From: JBBDIK01 sp964640385 | Lineage (GTDB): Bacteria; Actinomycetota; UBA4738; JBBDHU01 | DNA: 64,000 nt | Reading direction: 5' to 3' | Assembly (NCBI GenBank): GCA_964640385.1 | Contig: CAZXFL010000006.1 | Location: 47,277 to 111,276 of the forward strand | In this document: positions 24,834 to 33,644 of the stretch, piece after piece | How the letters are laid out: every line of letters starts with the position of its first letter | How positions within the stretch are numbered: the first letter of the stretch is position 1 | Notes under the pieces: model-generated | Seen by the model: the letters and a program-made list of their open reading frames with translations, nothing else | What the model was told of the DNA's origin: nothing | Databases searched by the model: none | Program-made: the position numbers and the translations under genes

Positions 24834-26407
24834 GTTCGGAACCTCGAGGACAGCGACCTCTTCACCAACGTCAGCTCCTCCATCCGCAGGACCGAGGCGG
24901 TTACGACGAAGACTAGCAAGCCCACGGCCACCGAGCCGAGCACCCGGACGAGTTCTTGCCCGATGCCACCGCCCCCGAGTAGCGATCCCAGCCCGATCGA
25001 GGCACCGAAGGCCGCCGCCGCGGTGACGATCCCGAGGACGAGGACGCGCCCGAGCGACGCGACCATCCTGCGTCCCTCGAGCCCGCCGAGGCGGCGGGCC
25101 ATCAGCACGGCCAGGATGATGGCGCCGATCGTATAGGCGACGGCGAGCCCGAGAGCAAGGCCCTGCACCCCCAGCGTTCCCACCAGGATCAGGTTGACCA
25201 GCGTGTTCACCGCGACCGCACCGACGTTGACCATGGCAGGCGTTCGCGTGTCCTGCATCGCATAGAAGGCGCGGAGCAGGAGCTGGAACGCGGAGAACGA
25301 GAAGAGCCCGAGCGCCATCGCCTGGAGCGTCTGCGCGACCAGCTGGGTGCTGACCTCCGTGGTAGCTCCGTGCTGGAACAGCGATCGGGTGATGGGCGCC
25401 GCCAGGACGAGGTATCCCAGCGCAGCCGGGATGACGATGAACCCCGTGAGCCGCAGGCCCTGGGCCAGCATCGACCGGAAGCCGTCGGTGTCGCCATCGG
25501 TCCACCGCGACGAGAGCGTGGGGAGCAAGGCCGTGAAGATCGAGACGGCGAAGATCGCGTGGGGGAGCTGGAACATGATGAATGCCATCGAATAGGCGGT
25601 GTAGCCGCCCTGTTCCGGCGCGGCGAGCAAAAGCACGATCAGGTAGCCCGCTTGGTTGGTGGCGACGTAGATCGCGACCCATTTCGCCAGGTGGGCAACC
25701 TTCCAGACCCCTTCGTGTCGCGGCGTTCGCCAGCGAAAACGGAACCCGAGCTTCCTCAGGGCGGGCCAGAGCGCGGCCGTCATGCCGACGACGCCGAGCG
25801 TCGTACCGAGGGCGAGCAGGAGCATCTCGGTCGTGGTCGGCACGAACGCCTCGCCGCCACGGTCGGCGCCCGCCATGAGGCCGAACGCGATCATCGTCGC
25901 GATGACCATCAGGTTGTTGAGGATCGGTGCGAACATCGGCGCGGCGAATCGCCGGTGGGCGTTGAGCAGCCCGGTCGCGACGGCACCGATGCCGTAGAAC
26001 ATGATCTGGGGGATGAAGAACCGAAGGAAGAACGTTCCGATGTCCTGCACGTAGGCCCGTTCGGCCGCGTCGGCGATCCCTATCGTGTAGAGGTGCATGA
26101 TCGCAGGAGCCAACAGGATGCCCAGCACCGCCAGCGCGCCGAGCACCACCAGCGCGAAGGTCAGGAAGCGCCGCGCGAGGTCCCACGCCGCCTCCTTGCC
26201 GTGCACCTTCAACCACTCGACGAAGACCGGGACGAAGACCGACGAGAGGATCCCGCCGAGCGCGAGCTCGTAGAGGATGTTCGGCGTCGTGTTCGCGATG
26301 TTGTACGCGTCTGCCAGCCGGGTCTCGGTGATCCCAAGCGCCCACGCCGCGCCGGCGAGCCGGAGGAAGCCGGTGAGCCTCGACAAGGCCGTGCCGACGG
26401 ACATCAC
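24830..26407 (-). CDS. murJ: Lipid II flippase MurJ
   Basis: A MOP-superfamily flippase that moves lipid II across the membrane for peptidoglycan synthesis. It has 13-14 hydrophobic segments across 525 residues, with the N-terminal VGTALSRLTGFLRLAG and DAYNIANTTPNILYELALGG typical of MurJ. Unlike mycobacterial MviN it lacks the fused pseudokinase, which is encoded two genes downstream. The given start is the GTG at 26407. The frame stays open upstream with an acidic, gene-like stretch ending in SSLVRHSAV that matches MurJ N termini. There is no ATG/GTG/TTG there, so the true start is uncertain. Confidence 0.93.
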   Translation of the reverse strand: MMSVGTALSRLTGFLRLAGAAWALGITETRLADAYNIANTTPNILYELALGGILSSVFVPVFVEWLKVHGKEAAWDLARRFLTFALVVLGALAVLGILLAPAIMHLYTIGIADAAERAYVQDIGTFFLRFFIPQIMFYGIGAVATGLLNAHRRFAAPMFAPILNNLMVIATMIAFGLMAGADRGGEAFVPTTTEMLLLALGTTLGVVGMTAALWPALRKLGFRFRWRTPRHEGVWKVAHLAKWVAIYVATNQAGYLIVLLLAAPEQGGYTAYSMAFIMFQLPHAIFAVSIFTALLPTLSSRWTDGDTDGFRSMLAQGLRLTGFIVIPAALGYLVLAAPITRSLFQHGATTEVSTQLVAQTLQAMALGLFSFSAFQLLLRAFYAMQDTRTPAMVNVGAVAVNTLVNLILVGTLGVQGLALGLAVAYTIGAIILAVLMARRLGGLEGRRMVASLGRVLVLGIVTAAAAFGASIGLGSLLGGGGIGQELVRVLGSVAVGLLVFVVTASVLRMEELTLVKRSLSSRFRT

Positions 26408-26496
26408 CGCGCTGTGCCGGACGAGCGACGATGCGCCGTCGTCCGGCTGTTCGGGCGACAGTTCCGGCGCGAGTTCCTCCGGCAGGTCGTTCGGGT

Positions 26497-28539
26497 CTAG
26501 CGGTTCCTCGTCGATAGCAGCCTCCTCGCCCAGAGGGCGACCAGGACGATGCCCGCCGCAGCCATGATGATGACGGCGATCCGGCTGTACGCGGTCGATC
26601 GAACCACGACGGAGGTCGTGTTGATGACACGCCCCTGTGGCGTTTCGATGATGACCTGCACCGGGAACGTTCCGGTTGTTTGGGCCTCGACCGGGAACGA
26701 GATGGGAAGGGGATCGGCTCCGAGGCGCACGCGCATCGGGTTCTCGCCGGTCGGGCGGAGCCGGGTCGAGACGAGCCGGACCAGCACGTCCACCTCCCGG
26801 CCGGTGTCGTTGGTCACCCGGAGCGGGATGGTCCCCACCCGCGACGTGAGGGTGAAGACCTGGGACGCATCCGCATGGACCTTCGCGAACTCCTGCTCGA
26901 CTTGCTCAGCGATCCACGACAGCCAGCGCGGCCCGAGCTTGGAGTTGACCAGCGCGTTCTCCTCGGTGATCAGTGTGTCGTCCTCAAGTTCGGCCGGCAG
27001 CGTCGTCGAGGCGGGGTCCACCAGCATCGATCGGTAGGCCGCGATCAGCTCGCGGTTCTCGCGGATCGCGGCGACGTAGTCATCCGGGAACGGGTCCGGC
27101 CGAGCAGGGTTCAACCGGGCGCGTTCGCCGGGTTCGGCGAACCGCGTGACCTTGCCGGATGGGATCTTCGCCAGCCACGGGGCTGTCGAGATGGTGCGAG
27201 TGAGCGGACCGAAGAAGCCGGGCTCGGGGCCGGCCTCACCGGGGATCAGCAGCGCCACCCCGCGGTCGACGTCGGGCTGCTCGAGCCAGATCGCCGCCAG
27301 ATCGCCGAGGACCGCCTGCGCGCGGAGCCGCGGATCGTCGCGGAACGCGGGCGAGGCGACCAGGGCCCGTGTCCCTGCCTCGGGGACGACGACGTCGATG
27401 GTCGCTTGGCCGCCGGCCGGCAGGGTGGTCGCCGGCGGAGGGGCGAACCCCTTCTCCTGGCGCGGCTGTTCCACGGTGCCCGCCTCGACGAGCAGGGTTC
27501 CGATCCCCTGCGCGCGGACCCGTGCGAGGGTGCGATCGTCGATCGCTGATCCGGGTGGGTACAGCGTGGTCCGATCCACCTCGGTCTGCAGGGCGGCGTC
27601 GATCTCGTCCTGACCGAGACGGATCTGGGCCGGCAGATCCTGTGACAGGCCCGACTCGAGTAGGCGGGGCAGGCTCGGGGACGCGTAGGGGAGCGCAGAC
27701 ACCTTTACGCCCTCGGCGTCTGCGATCCGGCGCAGGGCGTGCAGCATGGCGACAGCGTCGGCGGCGCCCCCCTCGCCCGCCGGGACCTGCACGGTTCCCG
27801 CCGAGGTGAGGACCCGGTAGCCGTTCTCCATCCGGACGAGCTGCTGGATGAGTACCGGCCCGACGGCGACGTCGACCGGATGTGGACCCTTGGCGGCGAC
27901 CATCGATCCGAGCGCGTGGACCCGCGCGGCCAGGCCGCCGCCCGGTGCGATCGCCCGCTCGAGGCCCCGTCCGATGAACGCACCGCCGGGTTCGTAGGTC
28001 GTGGGATAGGAGAGCACGAAGGTCCAGGCCGTCTCGAGCTGGTCCTTCGGTTCCTTCGGGATGAAGATCACGGGGGTCCGCAGCGTGGCCAGCACTTCGT
28101 CTCCGCGGACCAGATCGAGTCGGAGCGGGTAGATGCGTCCTTCCGCCGCTCCTTCCGCGAGGTAGCCCACGCGTTCCTTGATCCGGACGGTGGCCGTCTC
28201 ACCGGGTTCGATGACCTCCACCCGCTGGTCGGGGAGGGTCCGCAGCGGCGCGACCTCCGGGTCGGAGGACAGGGACACGAGGTATTCGGAACGGTTGGGC
28301 AGCGCGCCGAACAGGGTCGGTCGGATGATGGCGCCCTCGAGGGACGCGTCCACATCGTTTCGCACCGCGATGCGCACGTCGAGGTCATCGAGCTGCGGCG
28401 TGTTCCACGGGGACTGGGCCTCCAACGTCAGCGTGACCCCGCGCTCCTGCGCGCGCACCGGCGCGGCCGGGATCGCGAGCGCCGCCACGGCGAGGATCGT
28501 CCAGAACCCTTGCCCGCGACTCGGTCGCCTGCGACTCAT
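26497..28539 (-). CDS. Secreted membrane-anchored protein, Rv3909/DUF6049-like
   Basis: A 680-residue exported protein. The signal peptide spans about residues 1-31 (TILAVAALAIPAAPVRAQ) and a C-terminal membrane anchor is followed by basic residues (AVIIMAAAGIVLVALWARRLL). The large outside region has no motif I can assign to an enzyme. Its position between the Nudix/TauE genes and murJ, its length and its architecture match mycobacterial Rv3909. The ATG at 28539 overlaps the TauE stop (ATGA). It is probably a partner in the MurJ/SigM envelope operon. Confidence 0.8.
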   Translation of the reverse strand: MSRRRPSRGQGFWTILAVAALAIPAAPVRAQERGVTLTLEAQSPWNTPQLDDLDVRIAVRNDVDASLEGAIIRPTLFGALPNRSEYLVSLSSDPEVAPLRTLPDQRVEVIEPGETATVRIKERVGYLAEGAAEGRIYPLRLDLVRGDEVLATLRTPVIFIPKEPKDQLETAWTFVLSYPTTYEPGGAFIGRGLERAIAPGGGLAARVHALGSMVAAKGPHPVDVAVGPVLIQQLVRMENGYRVLTSAGTVQVPAGEGGAADAVAMLHALRRIADAEGVKVSALPYASPSLPRLLESGLSQDLPAQIRLGQDEIDAALQTEVDRTTLYPPGSAIDDRTLARVRAQGIGTLLVEAGTVEQPRQEKGFAPPPATTLPAGGQATIDVVVPEAGTRALVASPAFRDDPRLRAQAVLGDLAAIWLEQPDVDRGVALLIPGEAGPEPGFFGPLTRTISTAPWLAKIPSGKVTRFAEPGERARLNPARPDPFPDDYVAAIRENRELIAAYRSMLVDPASTTLPAELEDDTLITEENALVNSKLGPRWLSWIAEQVEQEFAKVHADASQVFTLTSRVGTIPLRVTNDTGREVDVLVRLVSTRLRPTGENPMRVRLGADPLPISFPVEAQTTGTFPVQVIIETPQGRVINTTSVVVRSTAYSRIAVIIMAAAGIVLVALWARRLLSTRNR

Positions 28540-29306
28540 GCGGTGCCCTGCACGATGTTCACGGTCTCGAACACGCCGTAGACGAGGGCGACGACGAACA
28601 GGAAGGCGGCGACCGCCATGCGCAGCGAACGCTCCCGCGCCCGCAACGCGAGGAGGGCCCCGATGCGGGCTCCGGGGACGACGCCGATCACCAGGACCAG
28701 GAAGATCTCCCAGTTGATGTTGCCCAGGACGAGATGGGTCAGGGTTCCCGGGACCGCGATGATGGCGATCATCACGAGCGAGGTCCCGAGCGCGCGCTTG
28801 AGTGGCATGCCGAGGAGGCCGGTGACGATCGGGACGAACACGATGCCGCCGCCGATCCCCAGCAGGCCGGAGACGATCCCCGCTGCGCCACCTGCGAGGG
28901 CGTACTGCCAGCCGGGCGTGGCGCCGCGGGGTCGTTCCTTGATCCCGAAGCCAGCCCCGATCCTGACGGACTCGATCCCGACGAGGACGGCGGTCACCAG
29001 GAGCAGCCAGTGGGGATCGATGACCTGCGTGAGCAGTGCCCCACCGATCGCGCCGGCGATCCCGGGGGCGGCGCCCCACTCGATGGCGCGACGGCTGATC
29101 TCACCTGCGCGCCAGTAGGTATAGGCGCCGGTGAGCGCCGTCGGGAAGATGACGGGAAGGGGGGTCGCGACGGCCTGGATCGCGGTTCCGCCGAGGAGCC
29201 TGACGACCGGTGTGGTGAGGGTTCCGCCGCCGACGCCGAAGGCGCCCGAGATGAGTCCGGCTGCGAACCCGGCGGCCAGTCCGACCGCGATCTGCCACGG
29301 GCTCAC
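28536..29306 (-). CDS. TauE/SafE family sulfite/anion exporter
   Basis: A 256-residue membrane protein of the TauE/SafE (DUF81) family, with about eight helices and the duplicated glycine-rich motif AGLISGAFGVGGGTL and SGLLGIGGGIVFVP. Members export sulfite, sulfoacetate or other organosulfur anions. The GTG start overlaps the Nudix stop, and its own stop overlaps the next gene, so it is part of the large minus-strand operon. The substrate is unknown. Confidence 0.9.
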   Translation of the reverse strand: MSPWQIAVGLAAGFAAGLISGAFGVGGGTLTTPVVRLLGGTAIQAVATPLPVIFPTALTGAYTYWRAGEISRRAIEWGAAPGIAGAIGGALLTQVIDPHWLLLVTAVLVGIESVRIGAGFGIKERPRGATPGWQYALAGGAAGIVSGLLGIGGGIVFVPIVTGLLGMPLKRALGTSLVMIAIIAVPGTLTHLVLGNINWEIFLVLVIGVVPGARIGALLALRARERSLRMAVAAFLFVVALVYGVFETVNIVQGTA

Positions 29307-29755
29307 AGGCGCTCCGCGGCGCGGAGCAGTAGGTCACGCTCGCTCGGGTACGTGGCCAGCGCGGGCGCATCCGCCAGCGGCACCCAGCGGACGTCCTTCA
29401 TCTCCTCGTCGTGCTCGGACACGTCCCCCCCGACGACCCGCATCAGGTAGAAGTGAACCACCTTGGAGATGCGGACCCCATCCCATCGGTAGAAGTAGGA
29501 CAGGGTTCCCAGATCCTCGTGGATCTCGCAGGCAAGGCCGGTCTCCTCCCGGACCTCCCGCAGCGCCGTCGTTCGCGGGTCCTCCCCCGGTTCGATGCGG
29601 CCTTTGGGTAATCCCCACGCGAGGTCGCCGTTCTGCGTGCGCCGGGAGGCGAGGATCGCTTCCGGACCTGCCGCCCCATCGCGGACGACGACCCCGCCCG
29701 CCGAGACCTCCGAGCGCGTCGGTCCGTGCTTCGGCGGCTGGTTCCCGCTGGTCAC
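29303..29755 (-). CDS. Nudix hydrolase (MutT4-like)
   Basis: A 150-residue Nudix protein with a complete box at about residues 53-75 (GRIEPGEDPRTT, then ALREVREETGL). It occupies the place of Rv3908 (mutT4) in the mycobacterial order. It likely hydrolyses a nucleoside diphosphate derivative or an oxidised nucleotide. The GTG at 29755 overlaps the stop of the preceding gene, which decides the start. Confidence 0.88.
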   Translation of the reverse strand: MTSGNQPPKHGPTRSEVSAGGVVVRDGAAGPEAILASRRTQNGDLAWGLPKGRIEPGEDPRTTALREVREETGLACEIHEDLGTLSYFYRWDGVRISKVVHFYLMRVVGGDVSEHDEEMKDVRWVPLADAPALATYPSERDLLLRAAERL

Positions 29756-30138
29756 GACTCCGGTCCGGGCTCCCGGGACTTCTTCCGCATGACGCGGTCC
29801 TTGGCGTTCCCCGCCTTGCGCTTGGCGTACTTCAGCAGCCGCTGCGCCCACACGTACTCGGTCGCGAGGATGGCAAGGCCGGCGAAGATAGCGACCCAGC
29901 CCGGTCCCGGCAGCACGAGCATCGCGATCCCGGCCAGGAGCACGGCGAACCCGGCGATCGTGACCGCGATGCGCTTGCCGCTCTTGCGGATGAAGCTGGC
30001 CACCACCTTGAAGGGCACGATGGTGGGGTGGTCGTGCCACGCGCGTTGGACGTCGGTGTCGTCTGCGAACTCGGCGACGGTGGCCTCAGCCTCGCGTTCC
30101 TCGGGGTCGTCTCCCCAGATCTCCCTGCGGTCCCGCAT
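29752..30138 (-). CDS. PGPGW-motif (TIGR02611-type) membrane protein
   Basis: A 128-residue protein with two hydrophobic helices flanking the sequence MLVLPGPGWVAIFAGLAILATE, the signature of a family of short actinobacterial membrane proteins of unknown function. The N terminus is acidic and the C terminus strongly basic (RKAGNAKDRVMRKKSR). It is the first gene of the 12-gene minus-strand run that leads to cwlM. Confidence 0.83.
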   Translation of the reverse strand: MRDRREIWGDDPEEREAEATVAEFADDTDVQRAWHDHPTIVPFKVVASFIRKSGKRIAVTIAGFAVLLAGIAMLVLPGPGWVAIFAGLAILATEYVWAQRLLKYAKRKAGNAKDRVMRKKSREPGPES

Positions 30139-30271
30139 GGGGGTCAGTGTGCCACGCCGCAGCCGCCCCGGTCCCCCGGATTCCGGTTTGCAGGTCCCGA
30201 GGGAGTAGCCTTAGGGCTCACAACAGGACGCGCATCCGCCGGGAGCCGCGCGCGAGCCAAGGGAGGCGGCG

Positions 30272-31357
30272 ATGGCCCAGCAGATCGTTGAACTGCTCCG
30301 ATACACGGTGGACAAGGGGGCGAGCGACCTCCATCTGAAGGCCGGGAACGTCCCGCACGTGCGGGTCCACGGCCAGTTGGAGCCGAGTACATTCCCCGCG
30401 TTGGACGCTGAGGACACCGAACGGATGGCGTTCGAGATCATGCCGCGCGCCAAGGCGGCGGCCTTCCACGAGACCAGCGAAGCCGACTTCGGGTTCGAGG
30501 TTCCGGACCTCGCCCGATTCCGCGTCAACGTGTTCCGCGCGCGGGAGAGGGTGGGACTCTCGTTGCGGCTGATCCGGAATGAGATCCCGACGTTCGACGA
30601 TCTGAACCTGCCGTCCAAGGTCAAGGATCTCGCGGACCAGGTGCGTGGGCTGGTGCTCGTCACCGGACCGGCGGGCGTCGGCAAGACCACGACGATCGCG
30701 TCGATGATCGGCCATATCAACCGGAGCCGGCGCGGACACATCGTGACGATGGAGGACCCGATCGAGCTGCTCCACGAGGACGACAAGTGCATGGTGGACC
30801 AGCGGGAGATCGGGGTCGACACCGTCTCGTACGCGGAAGCCCTTCGCCACGTGCTGCGCCAGGACCCCGACGTTATCTTCGTCGGCGAGATCCGCGACGG
30901 TGATTCGATGACGGCGGCGCTCCAAGCCGCGGAGACGGGGCACCTGGTGATCTCGACCCTCCACACGATCAACGCGACCGAGACCGTGAACCGGGTCATC
31001 GACCTGTTCCCGTCGCAGCATCAACTCGAGGCCCGCGTCTCGTTCGCCGGCTCGCTCGTCGGGGTCCTCTCCCAGCGCCTGGTGCCGCGCGCCGACGGGA
31101 CGGGACGGATCCCTGCGTGCGAGATCCTGGTCAACACCGGCCGCGTGTACGACCGCATCCTGGAGCCGGAGTCGACGTTCCAGATCGCCGACGTCATCGG
31201 TGACGGAAAGTTCTACGGGATGCAGACCTTCGATCAGCATCTCGTCGCGCTCGTGAAAGAGGGCATGGTCACCGAGGAAGACGCCAAGCGCGCCGCCAGC
31301 AACCCGCACGACTTCCTCCTGCTCCTCCGCGGTGAGCTTGGACGCGGACCCGCGTAG
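30272..31357 (+). CDS. pilT: PilT-family type IV pilus retraction ATPase
   Basis: A 361-residue hexameric secretion ATPase. The family start GASDLHLKAGNVPHVRVHG is present. Walker A GPAGVGKTT is at about 132-140, the Asp box TMEDPIE at 159-165, Walker B DVIFVGEIRD at 200-209 and the His box GHLVISTLHT at 223-232. It lacks a PilB N-terminal domain, so PilT/PilU is the better call. GGGAGG precedes the ATG. No other type IV pilus gene lies nearby, so it is an orphan copy. Confidence 0.9.
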   Translation: MAQQIVELLRYTVDKGASDLHLKAGNVPHVRVHGQLEPSTFPALDAEDTERMAFEIMPRAKAAAFHETSEADFGFEVPDLARFRVNVFRARERVGLSLRLIRNEIPTFDDLNLPSKVKDLADQVRGLVLVTGPAGVGKTTTIASMIGHINRSRRGHIVTMEDPIELLHEDDKCMVDQREIGVDTVSYAEALRHVLRQDPDVIFVGEIRDGDSMTAALQAAETGHLVISTLHTINATETVNRVIDLFPSQHQLEARVSFAGSLVGVLSQRLVPRADGTGRIPACEILVNTGRVYDRILEPESTFQIADVIGDGKFYGMQTFDQHLVALVKEGMVTEEDAKRAASNPHDFLLLLRGELGRGPA

Positions 31358-31458
31358 GCGATCGAGCACCGAGCGAACCGCGACACGGCCGGACGGCCGT
31401 ATCCTCGGAGTATGCTTTCCGCGTTCCTGCCCACCCGATCCCGTCCGGAGCGTGAGCC

Positions 31459-32826
31459 ATGTCGGGAACCGCCATCGATGTGCATCCACTCGTCCGAGAG
31501 TTGGGCGAGCGGTTCGGCGCGGCCGGGGAGGAGCTGTACCTGGTCGGAGGCGTGGTCCGCGATGCCCTCCTCGGCAGACCGATGTCGGACTTCGACCTGG
31601 CGACCAGCGCCCATCCGCAGGAGACGCTCCGCCTGCTGCGCGGCTGGGCCGATCGGCAGTACCTGAAGGGCGTGCGGTTCGGTACGGTCGGCGCGGGCAA
31701 GGACGGCCACGACCTCGAGATCACCACGTTCCGTAGCGAGGTGTACCGGCCGGAAGACCGCAAACCCGGGGTGACCTTCGCGGACGATATCGAGACCGAC
31801 CTGTCCCGCCGCGACTTCACGATCAACGCGATGGCGGTCCGGCTCCCGGACGGTGTCTTCGTGGATCCCTTCGGCGGAGTCAAAGCACTGGCGGCGAAGA
31901 CGCTGGACACGCCGCTCGATCCCGGGATCGCGTTCTCCGACGATCCGCTGCGGATGCTGCGCGCGGCGCGGTTCATCTCGCAGCTTGACGTGACGCCGGC
32001 CCCCCGCGTGGTCGAGGCGATGCGCGAGATGCACGAACGGCTGCAGATCGTGTCCGCCGAGAGGGTCAACGACGAGCTGACGAAGTTGCTGGTGTCGCCC
32101 AAGTCGTCGCTGGGCCTCGCCCTGGTCGTGGAGACGGCGCTGGCGGACGAGTTCCTTCCGGAGCTCACGGCGCTGCGCTTAGAGCAGGACCCGGTGCACA
32201 AGCACAAGGACGTGCTGAGTCACACCTTCGCGGTCGTGGAGCGGTGCGAACCCGATCCCGTGCTCCGGCTCGCGGCTCTGCTGCACGACATCGGCAAGCC
32301 AGCGACGCGACGCATCACGGACGACGGGGTGCAGTTCCATCACCACGAGGTCGTCGGGGCTCGGATGGCGGAGGAACGCATGCGCGCCCTTCGCTACCCC
32401 AGCGCGGTGATCGACGACGTCCGGACGCTGGTGGAACTGCACCTACGTTTCCACACGTATCGGATGGGGTGGAGCGATGGCGCGGTCCGGCGGTACGTCC
32501 GGGACGCCGGCCACCTTCTGGACCTGCTGAACCAGCTGACCCGTGCCGACTGCACCACCCAGAACGCGGTGAAGGCGACGGAGTTCGCGGCGCTCCAGGA
32601 TGAGATGGAGGAACGCATCGCGCGGCTCGCAGAGCAGGAGACCCTTGAGGCGATCCGGCCGCCGCTGGATGGGAAGCAGGTCATGGATCGTCTCGGGATG
32701 GAACCCGGCCCTGTCGTTGGCGAAGCCCTCGACTATCTCCTCGAGCTCCGGATGGAACGCGGCCCCATCGACGAGGACGAGGCGTTCCTGCTCCTCGACG
32801 GATGGTGGGCCGGGCGGAACGCCTGA
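31459..32826 (+). CDS. CCA tRNA nucleotidyltransferase (PcnA-like)
   Basis: A 455-residue class II nucleotidyltransferase. The active-site motifs are LVGGVVRDALLGRPMSDFDL (residues about 28-47, catalytic D44 and D46) and RRDFTINAMAV at 117-127. A C-terminal HD domain is present (AALLHDIGKP). It adds or repairs the 3' CCA of tRNA. Synteny with mycobacterial pcnA (Rv3907c), which diverges from the mutT4-murJ-sigM block, supports the assignment. Confidence 0.93.
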   Translation: MSGTAIDVHPLVRELGERFGAAGEELYLVGGVVRDALLGRPMSDFDLATSAHPQETLRLLRGWADRQYLKGVRFGTVGAGKDGHDLEITTFRSEVYRPEDRKPGVTFADDIETDLSRRDFTINAMAVRLPDGVFVDPFGGVKALAAKTLDTPLDPGIAFSDDPLRMLRAARFISQLDVTPAPRVVEAMREMHERLQIVSAERVNDELTKLLVSPKSSLGLALVVETALADEFLPELTALRLEQDPVHKHKDVLSHTFAVVERCEPDPVLRLAALLHDIGKPATRRITDDGVQFHHHEVVGARMAEERMRALRYPSAVIDDVRTLVELHLRFHTYRMGWSDGAVRRYVRDAGHLLDLLNQLTRADCTTQNAVKATEFAALQDEMEERIARLAEQETLEAIRPPLDGKQVMDRLGMEPGPVVGEALDYLLELRMERGPIDEDEAFLLLDGWWAGRNA

Positions 32827-32852
32827 CCCGACGCTCCGGCTACGCTCAGGAG

Positions 32853-33644
32853 ATGCTTCGACGGCCCCGAACCCGGCTGCTCCTCCTGACCGTCGTGCTG
32901 GTGGCGCTCCTCCCAGCGTGCCGGCGTGTCGTGCAACTCCCCTTGCCGTCGGTCCCCGTGCGAGAGCCGTCGCCATCGGCTTCCGGTCCGGAGCCGTCGA
33001 TCTACAGTCCGCCGCCGCGGTCCGACGGCGGACCGATGGAGCCGCCCGTCCCATCGCCCAGCGTCTCGGTGCGGGACGAGGACGCGTTCGGACCGGGGGT
33101 GCTGCGGCCCGGATCGGACGGGTTGGTCGCGTGCGGCCGCAAGGAGCGGTCGCTCGCCAGTTCGGTCGAGATCACCACGACGACCATGTGCTACCGCGTC
33201 ACCGGGTCGACGATCGAGGAGATCAACGCGCAGATCGAGAAGCGGGGCCCGAAGGTCAAGGGGCAGGACGCCGTCGCCGCTACGCGGTGGTCCCTTCGTT
33301 GGGGATATTCGGCGGTCGCCGACGGCGATTCCTGCCGGGCGTCGAGGATCCATGTGTCCGAGACGCTGACGTTCGAGTACCCCAACCTCGTCTCATCCGA
33401 TGCAGACGCGGCGGCCATCGCTGAGTGGGAGCGGTTCATGACTGACGAGGTGATCCCCCACGAGGAACGCCACGGTGCGATCGCGACCGCGGGTTCCGAC
33501 GAACTGCTCCGCATCCTCCGCCGGATCGCGGACGCCGCCGACTGCGACGCGCTGCGCGCCGACATCGATGCCGCCGCGAATCGCATCGTCCGTCACACGC
33601 GCTCCGCCCAGGACGCGTTCGACCGCCGCGAGCAGCACACCTAG
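32853..33644 (+). CDS. Lipoprotein with DUF922-type putative Zn-protease domain
   Basis: A 263-residue lipoprotein. The signal peptide ends in the lipobox LLPAC at about residues 17-21, followed by a Pro/Ser-rich spacer. The C-terminal domain has HEERH (EVIPHEERHGAIA), an HExxH zinc motif in the context of the DUF922 family of predicted secreted zinc proteases. It has two cysteine pairs (VACG/TMCY and DSC/ADC). The ATG at 32853 is chosen because the signal peptide starts there; longer frames run into the end of the CCA gene. Confidence 0.75.
   Translation: MLRRPRTRLLLLTVVLVALLPACRRVVQLPLPSVPVREPSPSASGPEPSIYSPPPRSDGGPMEPPVPSPSVSVRDEDAFGPGVLRPGSDGLVACGRKERSLASSVEITTTTMCYRVTGSTIEEINAQIEKRGPKVKGQDAVAATRWSLRWGYSAVADGDSCRASRIHVSETLTFEYPNLVSSDADAAAIAEWERFMTDEVIPHEERHGAIATAGSDELLRILRRIADAADCDALRADIDAAANRIVRHTRSAQDAFDRREQHT

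Noticed and set aside
30139..30271. Possible c-di-GMP riboswitch before pilT
   Set aside because: The leader is only about 130 bases, and I could not find the conserved receptor sequence or the two stems.
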